The notes under the pieces were generated by a model, which ran no database searches, was not told the DNA's origin, and worked only from the letters and a program-made list of their open reading frames with translations. Made by a program: the position numbers and the translations under genes. From assembly GCA_946628045.1 (NCBI GenBank), contig CAMOVZ010000004.1:1-64000 (forward strand): DNA of 64,000 bases. Reading direction: 5' to 3'. Source of the stretch: an uncultured Caryophanales bacterium (GTDB taxonomy: Bacteria > Bacillota_I > Bacilli_A > RF39 > UBA660). This document shows positions 1-7,740 of this stretch, piece by piece (the first letter of the stretch is position 1; each line of letters starts with the position of its first letter).

Positions 1-76
1 AGAACTGATATTTATTAGTTGTTCTTTTAGATATAAGTGTTCAAAATAGGCTCTTATATCGCACCAATTGAATATT

Positions 77-102
77 ACTAACTAGAAATAGTTAGTTTTT
101 TT
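77..102 (+). terminator. Intrinsic terminator of the gene upstream of the window
   Basis: An 8-bp stem (ACTAACTA / TAGTTAGT) with a GAAA loop is followed by a T run. It ends a transcript coming from the left edge; no coding region is visible in bases 1-76. Confidence 0.8.
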
Positions 103-103
103 A

Positions 104-112
104 TGTTATAAT
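104..112 (+). promoter_or_regulatory. Extended -10 promoter TGTTATAAT
   Basis: TG-n-TATAAT sits right behind the terminator T run, 18 nt before the start codon at 131, giving a leader of about 12 nt. No good -35 box is present, as expected for an extended -10 promoter. The same 9-mer recurs before five other genes here. Confidence 0.6.
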
Positions 113-130
113 CTTATTGAGGTTATTACT

Positions 131-1249
131 ATGAGATATGATAGAAATGAAGAAAAAGAAAAACTAGAACAAGTAAATGAAGAATTAGTAAAGTTTATGA
201 GAGAATATCCAAAAGATATATTATCACTTACTGCAATTGGTAATTCTATAAGTGATGGATTTTCTATGTCTGAGCCTGGTAAGTTATTATTAGATAGAAA
301 TTTAGGACTAGTAGATTATGGAAAAAGAAATGGTTTAGATATTAAAACATATCACTTATCTAGAAGTGAAAATAACAACGCTTTAATAGTAGCTAATTGG
401 ATTATTCAAAATTATACAGAAAGTGATACTCATAAATGGAATAAAGCTGATTATTTTAGAGCTATAGAAAATGGTAATACATTATTAACAGAAGATGAAA
501 TTAATAAGTTTTTTGCAGGTGGTTCTGATAGAAAAGTTCAAGAAGTTATATTTGATCAAAATAAAAATAATGCTAATATAGTAATTTTAAATCTTGGTAC
601 TGGTTCTTTTTTAGATGTTATAACTAGACATGGTTCTTTATCTATTCCTAATGTATTTCATTCTGTTGATAGAGATATATATGGTATAAATTCTATTCTT
701 GAATTAATACAAAATAACAATAGAAATAATAATACAAATACACAAGTATATTTATGTGGAGCACCTAGAATAATGAATACTGTTATTACAGATATATTTA
801 TGAATCCTAAAATTAAGAAAACAGCTAGTGATTTTGCTAATGTTACTTATGTACCATCATTTCCTAGACAAGCTTTTTATAAAACTTTAAATGGTAGTAT
901 AATTCCAGATCCTCATTATAATCATGCAGAATATTATCATTTTTTAGCAGAGATAGAAAATAAAATAATAGATAATTATTATATTAGAGATTTAATGATA
1001 GATTTAGATAGATTATTATTTCAAATGAGTAATGATAATGATGTTAATGGTACAAATTATTCTAAAAATGATATAAAAGATGTTATAGATGAGATAGCTA
1101 AAAAATATGAAAGTAAAACTGGGGATTATAATTATTTTATTTCATTTGTTCAATCATATATAAAAGACAGATATCCTTTTGATTTTTATAGAGGATCAAC
1201 AGATAATAATATTTCAAAAGACTTAGAAAGTATGAAAAAAAGACATTAA
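131..1249 (+). CDS. SGNH/GDSL-type hydrolase-like protein
   Basis: A 372-aa soluble protein with no signal peptide or membrane segment. Near the N-terminus GNSISDG (residues 37-43) fits block I of SGNH hydrolases, with Ser39 the candidate nucleophile. NLGTGSF (154-160) lies where the Gly block is expected, and DPHYNHAEYYHFLA (from 260) resembles the C-terminal D-x-x-H-P-N block, with His262 or His265 the candidate catalytic base. The family are esterases and acyl hydrolases of lipids, sugars or peptidoglycan; the substrate cannot be told. The RBS is GAGGT at 119-123. A lipoprotein gene follows 11 bp later, so the two may be co-transcribed. The catalytic assignment rests on short motifs only. 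Confidence 0.55.
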   Translation: MRYDRNEEKEKLEQVNEELVKFMREYPKDILSLTAIGNSISDGFSMSEPGKLLLDRNLGLVDYGKRNGLDIKTYHLSRSENNNALIVANWIIQNYTESDTHKWNKADYFRAIENGNTLLTEDEINKFFAGGSDRKVQEVIFDQNKNNANIVILNLGTGSFLDVITRHGSLSIPNVFHSVDRDIYGINSILELIQNNNRNNNTNTQVYLCGAPRIMNTVITDIFMNPKIKKTASDFANVTYVPSFPRQAFYKTLNGSIIPDPHYNHAEYYHFLAEIENKIIDNYYIRDLMIDLDRLLFQMSNDNDVNGTNYSKNDIKDVIDEIAKKYESKTGDYNYFISFVQSYIKDRYPFDFYRGSTDNNISKDLESMKKRH

Positions 1250-1260
1250 GGTGTGATTGT

Positions 1261-1647
1261 ATGAAGAAAGTTATATTATTTTTAATTTTAATTATATTAG
1301 TTTTTGGTACTAGTGGTTGTTTATATGAGAAAAAAGAAACTTTTGGTAATAGAATTGATAACAGTAATAAAGTTTCTCAAGAGAAAATAGAAGAATTAGA
1401 AGAATGGTATGAAAGTATTAGTTATATAAAAGATTGTGATATTAGTGTTATTGGTAAAATTATGAGAATAAAAATTCATTTTACTGATGATACAGAACTT
1501 AAAATGGCTAAACTTAGATGTAGTGGTGGTCCTGGAGAAGAGTTTGATTATTATGATATTATGTATGAAATATATAATAAAAATTTTCATGTTACTGGAT
1601 TATATAATAGGGATTATATTTCAATAACTTGGAGTGATACTAAATAA
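1261..1647 (+). CDS. Small predicted lipoprotein, unknown function
   Basis: A 128-aa protein starting with a basic residue pair and a hydrophobic stretch ending in the lipobox FGTSGC, so Cys20 would be lipidated and the mature protein anchored outside the membrane. The rest is acidic, with a predicted helix (residues 40-52) followed by strand-rich sequence around RIKIHFTDDTELKMAKL. I do not recognise a family. It lies 11 bp after the SGNH hydrolase and before a strong terminator, so it probably ends a two-gene unit. A reading frame on the other strand here is a shadow. Confidence 0.6.
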   Translation: MKKVILFLILIILVFGTSGCLYEKKETFGNRIDNSNKVSQEKIEELEEWYESISYIKDCDISVIGKIMRIKIHFTDDTELKMAKLRCSGGPGEEFDYYDIMYEIYNKNFHVTGLYNRDYISITWSDTK

Positions 1648-1652
1648 TAATA

Positions 1653-1679
1653 AATACGATTTTTATATCGTATTTTTTT
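1653..1679 (+). terminator. Intrinsic terminator
   Basis: Stem AATACGAT / ATCGTATT, loop TTTTAT, then a run of T. It closes the SGNH hydrolase-lipoprotein unit. Confidence 0.8.
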
Positions 1680-1727
1680 ATATATTATGTTAGAATATAT
1701 ATAAATAAGTGTTTATTTTGTTTATTT

Positions 1728-1748
1728 AAATGTATTAATAATACATTT
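1728..1748 (+). repeat. Perfect 9-bp inverted repeat in the leader of the 1779 gene
   Basis: AAATGTATT and AATACATTT are separated by only 3 nt, about 15 nt before the RBS (AAGGAG, 1765-1770). Without a clean T tract it may be an operator or an mRNA 5' hairpin rather than a terminator. Confidence 0.4.
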
Positions 1749-1778
1749 ATTTTAATTTAAGATTAAGGAGATGTGTTA

Positions 1779-2273
1779 ATGAACAACAAAAAAAAGAAAA
1801 TCATAGTTACTAGTATTGCTGCGGCATTAATACTTTCTTATCCTTATAAACATAAATATAAGAAAAACTATAATATATTAGATGAAAATGGTGGTGCATT
1901 TGCTTCATATTCTGATGGATTAATATATATAGGTAATAGGGATTATTTATTAAGTTTAAATAATATTAATGAAGGTGATATCTTAGTTGAAGATCAAAGA
2001 TATTTTGAAGATCCTAATATGGTTATATATAATTCATGTGATATTGTAGATAAAGATATACGAAATGATATTTTAGAAGTATTATGTGAATATGAAGAAA
2101 GATATCCAACAGATTGGGATAGATCTATTGAATCAATGCGATTAGAATGGTTATGTCATAATATGGCGTATTGTTTTAATTATAGAACTGATGATTCATG
2201 TGAAGTTGATTTGAATAATTCTGATGAGGAAAAATATGATAAAAAGGTACTAAGTAGAATACTTAGATTATAG
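1779..2273 (+). CDS. Single-pass membrane-anchored protein, unknown function
   Basis: A 164-aa protein with a lysine-rich N-terminus, one hydrophobic segment (about residues 8-22, IIVTSIAAALILSY) and then a mostly acidic soluble part. The ATG at 1779 is chosen because AAGGAG at 1765-1770 is 8 nt away; the in-frame GTG at 1773 is too close to it. The mid-region (EVLCEYEERYPTDW) and three Cys (DSCEVD, WLCHN, NSCDI) are the only notable features. It is 7 bp upstream of the TtcA-like gene, so a shared operon is likely. No family is recognised. Confidence 0.5.
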   Translation: MNNKKKKIIVTSIAAALILSYPYKHKYKKNYNILDENGGAFASYSDGLIYIGNRDYLLSLNNINEGDILVEDQRYFEDPNMVIYNSCDIVDKDIRNDILEVLCEYEERYPTDWDRSIESMRLEWLCHNMAYCFNYRTDDSCEVDLNNSDEEKYDKKVLSRILRL

Positions 2274-2280
2274 GTGCTTT

Positions 2281-3111
2281 ATGGAAAAATATAAAGAAAT
2301 AGAGAGAAGTATAATTAAAAAATATCGTAAAGATATATGGAGTAAGTTTGTCAAGGCTATTATTGATTATGAACTTATTAGTGAAAATGATAAGATTATG
2401 GTTTGTATTAGTGGTGGAAAAGATTCATTTTTGCTTGCTAAGTGTATGGAAGAGATACAAAAACATGGAAAAGTTAAATTTGATTTATGTTATGTATGTA
2501 TGAATCCAGGCTATAATGAAAAAAATAAAGAACTAATAATTAATAATGCAAAAACTATGAATATTAATTTAGAAATGTTTGAATCAGATATATTTGATAT
2601 AGTTAAGGATGTAGATAAAAGCCCATGTTATTTATGTGCTAGAATGAGAAGAGGATGTTTATATAATAAAGCTAAAGAATTAGGGTGTAATAAGATAGCC
2701 TTAGGGCATCATTTTGATGATGTTATAGAAACTACTTTACTTTCTATGTTTTATGGTGCTGAGTTAAAAACTATGATGCCTAAACTTCATAGTGAAAACT
2801 TTGAAGGTATTGAATTGATTAGACCCTTATATTTAGTAAAAGAAGATGATATAAGAAGTTGGGCTAAAACTAATGGGTTAGTATTTCTTAACTGTGCTTG
2901 CAGGTTTACTGAAGAAAATTATGAAAAAGATGAAACTGAAAGTAAAAGATTAGAAATGAAAAGATTAATTAAGGAATTAAAAAAGAATAATCCAAATATA
3001 GATTATAATATATTTAAATCACTAGATAATATTAATATGAATTGTGTATTGGGATGGAAATATGATAAAGAAAAACATACATTTCTAGATGAATATGATA
3101 GGAGAAGTTAA
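2281..3111 (+). CDS. TtcA-family PP-loop ATPase (tRNA 2-thiolation type)
   Basis: A 276-aa protein with the adenylating PP-loop SGGKDS (44-49), a Cys pair in PCYLCARMRRG (Cys116, Cys119) and a later Cys-x-Cys (205, 207). TtcA enzymes use such cysteines to hold an Fe-S cluster and thiolate C32 of tRNA. The GHHFDDVIET block (142-151) is also typical. Members outside proteobacteria are often annotated only as adenine nucleotide alpha hydrolases, so the exact substrate is uncertain. It sits between an anchored protein and a transglutaminase-like protein that starts 1 bp after its stop, which suggests a three-gene operon not seen in standard tRNA-modification settings. Confidence 0.75.
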   Translation: MEKYKEIERSIIKKYRKDIWSKFVKAIIDYELISENDKIMVCISGGKDSFLLAKCMEEIQKHGKVKFDLCYVCMNPGYNEKNKELIINNAKTMNINLEMFESDIFDIVKDVDKSPCYLCARMRRGCLYNKAKELGCNKIALGHHFDDVIETTLLSMFYGAELKTMMPKLHSENFEGIELIRPLYLVKEDDIRSWAKTNGLVFLNCACRFTEENYEKDETESKRLEMKRLIKELKKNNPNIDYNIFKSLDNINMNCVLGWKYDKEKHTFLDEYDRRS

Positions 3112-3112
3112 T

Positions 3113-3730
3113 ATGAATAAAGATAATAAACTAGATTTAAAAAGTTTAAGTTATATTATTACTACTCATGGCATTGGTTTTGATGAAAATGCTATATTTG
3201 ATAAGAATAAAACTTTAGGTGAGATAATAAACTATGTAGATGAATATACTAATAGAGGAGCGAAGGGTAATTCTTTTCATGCAGCTATATATTTAATGAA
3301 ATTATTGCATGTAGTAGGTATGGATTCAGAACTTATATTAACAAATGAAGTAGAAATAAAGAAAAATATTCCAAATATAAGTTTACGTGCATCAGTTTTA
3401 GTATATGATAATGATAAGTATGTAGTTATGAATCCTATTGAAGATATAAAGTATTTTGAAGAAAATAAGATACCTAATAATTTACGTGAAAAAGAATATA
3501 TAGATGGTAGTACTATATTAAAAGGTAAAAAAAGTGGTGTTTGTTCTTTAGATGCAGCCAATATTCCATTAGATGAGTTTATTAAAAAGTATGGTAGTGG
3601 TGCTTGTTTTAATGTAGGTAATATATTTAATTATGAATATAAAAATATGAGTTTAGATGATTTTTTAAAACAAGCTAAATTAATAGATATTAATGATTAT
3701 ATTAATAAAAAACAAAATAATCTTAAATGA
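3113..3730 (+). CDS. Possible degenerate transglutaminase-like protein
   Basis: A 205-aa soluble protein. The ATG at 3113 follows GGAGAA (3101-3106) by 6 nt and starts just after the TtcA stop, so it is preferred to the in-frame ATG at 3089. The segment GNSFHAAIYLMKLLHVVGMDSELIL resembles the helix of transglutaminase folds, but Ser stands where the nucleophilic Cys would be. ASVLVYDNDKYVVMNPIED resembles the following His-Asp strands, with Ala in place of His. If the comparison is right the protein is catalytically dead and may bind peptides. This is a pattern-level call that a structure prediction could overturn. Confidence 0.35.
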   Translation: MNKDNKLDLKSLSYIITTHGIGFDENAIFDKNKTLGEIINYVDEYTNRGAKGNSFHAAIYLMKLLHVVGMDSELILTNEVEIKKNIPNISLRASVLVYDNDKYVVMNPIEDIKYFEENKIPNNLREKEYIDGSTILKGKKSGVCSLDAANIPLDEFIKKYGSGACFNVGNIFNYEYKNMSLDDFLKQAKLIDINDYINKKQNNLK

Positions 3731-3740
3731 TTATTTTTTT
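3715..3740 (+). terminator. Intrinsic terminator overlapping the stop codon
   Basis: Stem AATAATC / GATTATT with a 6-nt loop and T run; the TGA stop at 3728-3730 lies within the hairpin. Confidence 0.65.
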
Positions 3741-3767
3741 ATTTGCATATAATATATTGGTGATTAT

Positions 3768-4589
3768 ATGAATTATACAGTAAAACCTGGGGATACTTTA
3801 TGGGGCATTAGTAATCAATATGGAGTTAATGTTAGTGATTTAGCAGCTTTAAATAATGTTACTGCAGAAACTTTAAAAGTAGGACAAATCTTGAAAATAC
3901 CTAATAAAAATGGTATTAATCCGGATAATATGTTTATGTACACAGTAAAAAAAGGTGATAGTTTATGGAATATTGCAAGGACTTATTCTACATCAGTAGA
4001 AGAGATAAAAAGAATTAATTATTTAACTAGTAATGACTTGTATATAGGACAAGTTATTCGTATACCTGAAATGTATACTAAGCCTGAAGATATGGTAGTT
4101 CCTAATTATATTAATTACAAAGTAGTTAGTGGTGATACATTATATAGTATTGCTAAAAAATATGGGGTTAGTGTTGATACTATAATAAGTGATAATGCTT
4201 TAAAAAATAATAATTTAAGTTTGGGGCAAAACCTTAAAATTAGAACTAGTAGTAGTGTAGTAGAAGAATGTTTTGGTGAAGATTATGAAATTCCTACTAT
4301 TAGCTATAATACATATACTGTGGTTAAGGGAGATAGTTTATATAGTATAGCTAAGAAGTTTAATACTAGTGTTAGTGAAATAGTTAGTATTAATAATCTT
4401 ACTAGTAATACTCTAAATATAGGTCAAGTATTAAAAATACCTGGTACTAGTAGTAATACTTATACTGTCAAAATTGGAGATACATTATATAGTATAGCTA
4501 GAAAATTTAATGTATCTGTTGATTCTATTAAGAATAAAAATGGTCTTACTAATAATAATTTAAGTGTAGGACAAATATTAAAAATATAG
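3768..4589 (+). CDS. Five-LysM-domain protein (SafA-like), no signal peptide
   Basis: A 273-aa protein made almost entirely of five LysM repeats, each opening with a Y-x-V-x-x-GDTL(W/Y)-x-I-A pattern and closing with GQ-x-L-K-I-P: about residues 1-45, 56-98, 119-159, 184-226 and 230-273. LysM binds GlcNAc chains of peptidoglycan. There is no signal peptide; the chain begins with the first LysM at Met1. That is the layout of spore-coat/cortex proteins such as SafA made in the mother cell, and fits the sporulation genes elsewhere in the window. A TATAAT box at 3750-3755 and the RBS GGTGAT give a leader under 20 nt. Two more wall-related genes follow within 9 bp and by overlap. Confidence 0.8.
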   Translation: MNYTVKPGDTLWGISNQYGVNVSDLAALNNVTAETLKVGQILKIPNKNGINPDNMFMYTVKKGDSLWNIARTYSTSVEEIKRINYLTSNDLYIGQVIRIPEMYTKPEDMVVPNYINYKVVSGDTLYSIAKKYGVSVDTIISDNALKNNNLSLGQNLKIRTSSSVVEECFGEDYEIPTISYNTYTVVKGDSLYSIAKKFNTSVSEIVSINNLTSNTLNIGQVLKIPGTSSNTYTVKIGDTLYSIARKFNVSVDSIKNKNGLTNNNLSVGQILKI

Positions 4590-4597
4590 GAGGATTT

Positions 4598-4978
4598 ATG
4601 AATATTAATGAGTTTATGAAAACTAATGAATATATTGATTTTATTAGTAAAAATCCAGGAATTGGTAATTTAAAAATTAGGGCTTATACGGCTAGTGAAG
4701 CATTACCGGTATCGGGTTTAAATATTATTGTTTCTAGTATTATTGCAGGTAATAGAATAATTTTTTATAGTGGAAAGACAGATACTAGTGGAATGATTCC
4801 GAATATTAGTTTACCTGCCCCTAGTTTAACTAGTAATTTAGAAATTCCTAATACTGTTACATATGATATAGAAGCTTTTATTGGCAATAACAGGAGTAAT
4901 TTTTCTGTTAATATGTATGATGGAGTGTGTGTAGTTCAAAATATTAATTTTGTACCAGGTGATAATAATGGCAATTAG
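4598..4978 (+). CDS. Transthyretin/carboxypeptidase-regulatory-like domain protein
   Basis: A 126-aa protein with no signal peptide. Residues about 23-75 (GNLKIRAYTASEALPVSG ... GKTDTSGMIPNISLPAP) follow the pattern of carboxypeptidase-regulatory/CnaB-like beta domains: a strand, a ligand-like loop, then a T-D-x-x-G turn and a P-rich strand. It lies between a LysM protein and a SpoIID/peptidoglycan-binding protein, with the next gene starting 11 nt before its stop, so translation is coupled. The likely role is as a small structural or adaptor component of the same wall or spore-envelope module. Family assignment is moderate. Confidence 0.5.
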   Translation: MNINEFMKTNEYIDFISKNPGIGNLKIRAYTASEALPVSGLNIIVSSIIAGNRIIFYSGKTDTSGMIPNISLPAPSLTSNLEIPNTVTYDIEAFIGNNRSNFSVNMYDGVCVVQNINFVPGDNNGN

Positions 4979-6302
4979 ATATCCTGTAGTACCTAATACT
5001 ATTACAGTTCACTTAGGTAAACCAGATGACAATGCTAAAAATGTAACAGTTCCTTTTACTGATTATATTTCTAATGTAGCATCTAGTGAGATATATCCTA
5101 CTTGGCCTGTTGAGGCTTTAAAGGCTAATATTTATGCAATTATTAGTTTTACAATGAATCGAGTTTATAATGAATGGTATAGAAGTAAAGGATATAACTT
5201 TGATATTACTAATAGTCCTACATATGATCAAGCATTTGTATATAATAGATCTACTTATGAAAATATTAATAATATAGTAGAAGAAATATTTAATAATTAT
5301 GTAGTAAAAGGAAATAGAATAGATCCTTTCTTTACAACTTATTGTGATGGAAGAAATACTACTTGTAATGGATTATCTCAATGGGGAACTGTGTCTTTAG
5401 CAAATCAAGGTAAAAATTATTTAGATATATTAAAATATTATTATGGAAATGATATTTCTATTAAATTTAATGCAGAAGTTGGAGATACCATTGGTTATCC
5501 TGGTTATGTAGTAGGACTTGGTAGTGCTGGTAATCCAGTTTTAGCAATACAAAGAGATTTAAGAAGAATAAGAAAGAATTATCCAGCTATTCCAGATATT
5601 ACTAATACTTTAGGTATATATGATATGGAAACAGTTAATGCTGTTAAAAAGTTTCAGGAAATATTTTCATTACCAGTTACAGGAAGTGTGGATAAAGCTA
5701 CATGGTATAAAATTAAATATATTTATACTAGTGTTAAAAAACTTAGTGATTTATATTCAGAAGGATTAACAAAAGATGAAGCAACATTTTTATATGAAGA
5801 TGAATTAAATTATGGAGATACCGGAATAGAAGTTGAATATATTCATTATTTTTTAGATGCAATTGCTTTTTTAGATCCTGATATTCCAAGATTAAAAACT
5901 AATTCTATATATAATGATAATAGTATTACTATGGTTAAGGCTTTTCAAAAGAAATATGGTTTACCAGTAACTGGTGTATTTACTTATAATGATTGGAATG
6001 TATTAAAAGATGTTTATAATAAGATATTAAAAAATCTTGATAATGAGTTTGTTAATGATTTATATCCTGATAATTTTTTAAGTATAGGTAGTAGTGGAGA
6101 AGATGTATTGCGTTTTCAGAAATATTTACTTAGTATTTGTAGATATGATCATTCTATACCGGGTGTTAGAGTAACTGGTATATTTGATGAATTGACTAAG
6201 AGTTCTGTAGTTACATTACAGAAAAGATTTGGATTAGATGAAAATGGTATTGTAGGACCTATATTATGGAGAAAAGTAGTAGAATTATCTAAGAAAAATT
6301 AA
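4968..6302 (+). CDS. SpoIID-like domain protein with peptidoglycan-binding repeats
   Basis: A 444-aa protein. The ATG at 4968 is chosen because AGGTG at 4957-4961 precedes it. Residues about 28-160 resemble SpoIID/amidase-enhancer domains: SSEIYPTWPVEALKANIYAI matches the family's S-E-x-P-x-x-W-P-x-EALKA motif, with Glu41 the probable catalytic acid of the lytic transglycosylase. The domain ends in GLSQWG and YYYGNDI. Then come three peptidoglycan-binding-1 type helical repeats (about 180-250, 275-345, 365-440; each with PVTG or VTG and a W near its end). There is no signal peptide. As the last gene of the LysM cassette it would cleave or remodel glycan held by the LysM protein. Confidence 0.7.
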   Translation: MAIRYPVVPNTITVHLGKPDDNAKNVTVPFTDYISNVASSEIYPTWPVEALKANIYAIISFTMNRVYNEWYRSKGYNFDITNSPTYDQAFVYNRSTYENINNIVEEIFNNYVVKGNRIDPFFTTYCDGRNTTCNGLSQWGTVSLANQGKNYLDILKYYYGNDISIKFNAEVGDTIGYPGYVVGLGSAGNPVLAIQRDLRRIRKNYPAIPDITNTLGIYDMETVNAVKKFQEIFSLPVTGSVDKATWYKIKYIYTSVKKLSDLYSEGLTKDEATFLYEDELNYGDTGIEVEYIHYFLDAIAFLDPDIPRLKTNSIYNDNSITMVKAFQKKYGLPVTGVFTYNDWNVLKDVYNKILKNLDNEFVNDLYPDNFLSIGSSGEDVLRFQKYLLSICRYDHSIPGVRVTGIFDELTKSSVVTLQKRFGLDENGIVGPILWRKVVELSKKN

Positions 6303-6339
6303 TTGTATAAAATATATGTTTTTTAATCATAACTTTATT

Positions 6340-6397
6340 GAATGAAAAGTACTATATTTGACTTTAATTTTTTAATATAGTAAAATAGTTTTCATTC
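6340..6397 (+). repeat. Nested inverted repeats enclosing the promoter of the NlpC/P60 gene
   Basis: GAATGAAAA (6340-6348) pairs with TTTTCATTC (6389-6397), and inside it ACTATATT (6351-6358) pairs with AATATAGT (6374-6381). The arms bracket the TTGACT/TAAAAT promoter and end at the RBS. It could be an operator pair, or an RNA hairpin if read from upstream. Confidence 0.55.
6358..6386 (+). promoter_or_regulatory. Sigma-A-type promoter for the NlpC/P60 gene
   Basis: TTGACT (6358-6363), 17-nt spacer, TAAAAT (6381-6386). The start would fall near 6392, about 20 nt before the ATG. Confidence 0.65.
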
Positions 6398-6414
6398 GGG
6401 AGGAATTTAAACAT

Positions 6415-7416
6415 ATGAAAAAAACTGATTTACCCTCGAAGATAAGATGTTTATCTTTGATAGGATTAGTCTTAATTATGATGGTAGGATGTTATGTATA
6501 TCGTAACTATTATACATATAATAGTATAAAGGTAGTTGTTAAGAAAAATGCAGCTATTCCTTATGGTAGTGCCAATTATAATTTAAGTGATTTAATTAAA
6601 AAGGTAGATGGGGAAATAATATCAGTAAAAAATGATATTGATACAAAGGTTGAAGGAGAACAAGAAGTAGTAGTAGAGGTTAAAAAAGATAATATTGTAA
6701 AGGATGTTCCTATAGTATTAAATGTAGTTGATACATTGCCTCCAGTTGTTAATCTTAAAGAAGAAAAAGTAACTATAACTGAAGGAGATAATTATGATGT
6801 AGCTTCTAATATAGATTCTGTTGTTGATGAAGTAGATGGAGAAATTTCATATAGTGATAATGTAAATGAAGATAGTACTTTCTATTATGATTTTACATAT
6901 AATCATGATGAAATAAATAATGTTGGAGAACATGAAATAATAGTAAATGCAAAAGATAAAAAGGGAAATGTAGTTTTTAAGACTTTTACTTTAGAAGTTT
7001 TAGAAAAACCAAAATATTATGCACCTGTTTCTTATAATGCACCAGTTAGTGCTCATGGAAGTAGTGCTGTAGAAGTTGCTTATTCATTATTAGGTGCTCC
7101 ATATATTAGTGGAAGTAATGGTCCATATGGATTTGATTGTAGTGGATTTGTTCAATATGTATATTCTAATGTTGGAGTAAGTGTAACTAGAAGTACATGG
7201 TCACAAATAAGTGATGGTGTAGGTGTTAGTTTAGATAATGCACAACCTGGTGATATATTAATTTGGGGTTATGGTTATCCTACACATTCTGCTATATATG
7301 TTGGTAATGGTATGATGATTCATGCAGCTAATCCAAGTGAAGGAGTTATTCTAAGTTCTATCGATTGGTGGAGAAGAGGAGGAACTTCAATTATTGCAGT
7401 AAGAAGAGTTAATTAA
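6415..7416 (+). CDS. Membrane-anchored NlpC/P60 peptidoglycan hydrolase with Ig-like domains
   Basis: A 333-aa protein with one N-terminal membrane segment (about residues 12-27), two beta-rich Ig-like segments (about 35-105 and 110-196, the second of the bacterial HYR/cadherin type), and a C-terminal NlpC/P60 domain (about 215-333). The catalytic set is visible: Cys242 in FDCSGFVQ, His291 in THSAIYVG and His303 in MIHAANP. Such enzymes cut D-Glu-DAP or D-Glu-Lys bonds in stem peptides outside the cell. The RBS GGGAGG at 6398-6403 is strong. The promoter lies inside a pair of nested inverted repeats, so expression may be controlled. A terminator overlaps its stop codon. Confidence 0.88.
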   Translation: MKKTDLPSKIRCLSLIGLVLIMMVGCYVYRNYYTYNSIKVVVKKNAAIPYGSANYNLSDLIKKVDGEIISVKNDIDTKVEGEQEVVVEVKKDNIVKDVPIVLNVVDTLPPVVNLKEEKVTITEGDNYDVASNIDSVVDEVDGEISYSDNVNEDSTFYYDFTYNHDEINNVGEHEIIVNAKDKKGNVVFKTFTLEVLEKPKYYAPVSYNAPVSAHGSSAVEVAYSLLGAPYISGSNGPYGFDCSGFVQYVYSNVGVSVTRSTWSQISDGVGVSLDNAQPGDILIWGYGYPTHSAIYVGNGMMIHAANPSEGVILSSIDWWRRGGTSIIAVRRVN

Positions 7417-7430
7417 TAACTCTTTTTTTT
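7404..7430 (+). terminator. Intrinsic terminator overlapping the NlpC/P60 stop
   Basis: Stem AAGAGTTA / TAACTCTT; the TAA stop is in the loop; eight T follow. TATAAT of the next gene starts at 7432. Confidence 0.85.
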
Positions 7431-7477
7431 GTATAATTTTTTTATAAATGGTTATTATAATTCTAGGAGGTTATAAA

Positions 7478-7684
7478 ATGGAAACATTACAGAAGATTGC
7501 ATTAGTAGTTACAATAATTGGTGCAGTTAATTGGGGATTAGTAGGACTATTGGATATTGATTTGGTTGCACTTTTATTTGGAGCAGGATCATTTTTATCT
7601 AGAACTGTATATACTTTAGTAGGTATAACAGGATTAATTAATATAGGAATATTAATGGCCCATTTAGATTATAAAAGAGACTAA
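7478..7684 (+). CDS. DUF378 (YuzA-like) small membrane protein
   Basis: A 68-aa protein with two membrane segments. The ATG at 7478 follows AGGAGG (7465-7470) by 7 nt; the in-frame ATG at 7448 lacks an RBS. The sequence IGAVNWGLVGLL and the following LVGITGLINI match the DUF378 family (B. subtilis YuzA), whose function is not known. It is a single-gene unit with TATAAT at 7432-7437 in front and a terminator overlapping its stop. Confidence 0.8.
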   Translation: METLQKIALVVTIIGAVNWGLVGLLDIDLVALLFGAGSFLSRTVYTLVGITGLINIGILMAHLDYKRD

Positions 7685-7698
7685 AAGTCTTTTTTTTT
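7674..7698 (+). terminator. Intrinsic terminator overlapping the DUF378 stop
   Basis: Short stem AGACT / AGTCT around the TAA stop, then at least eight T. Confidence 0.6.
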
Positions 7699-7740
7699 AT
7701 TTTAATATATGATAAATTAATATTGTTGGGGGGCATTTTC

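Noticed and set aside
3768..4589. Tandem DNA repeat at the LysM gene
   Set aside because: The repetition is at protein level (LysM domains); the DNA copies differ too much to be a recombining repeat.
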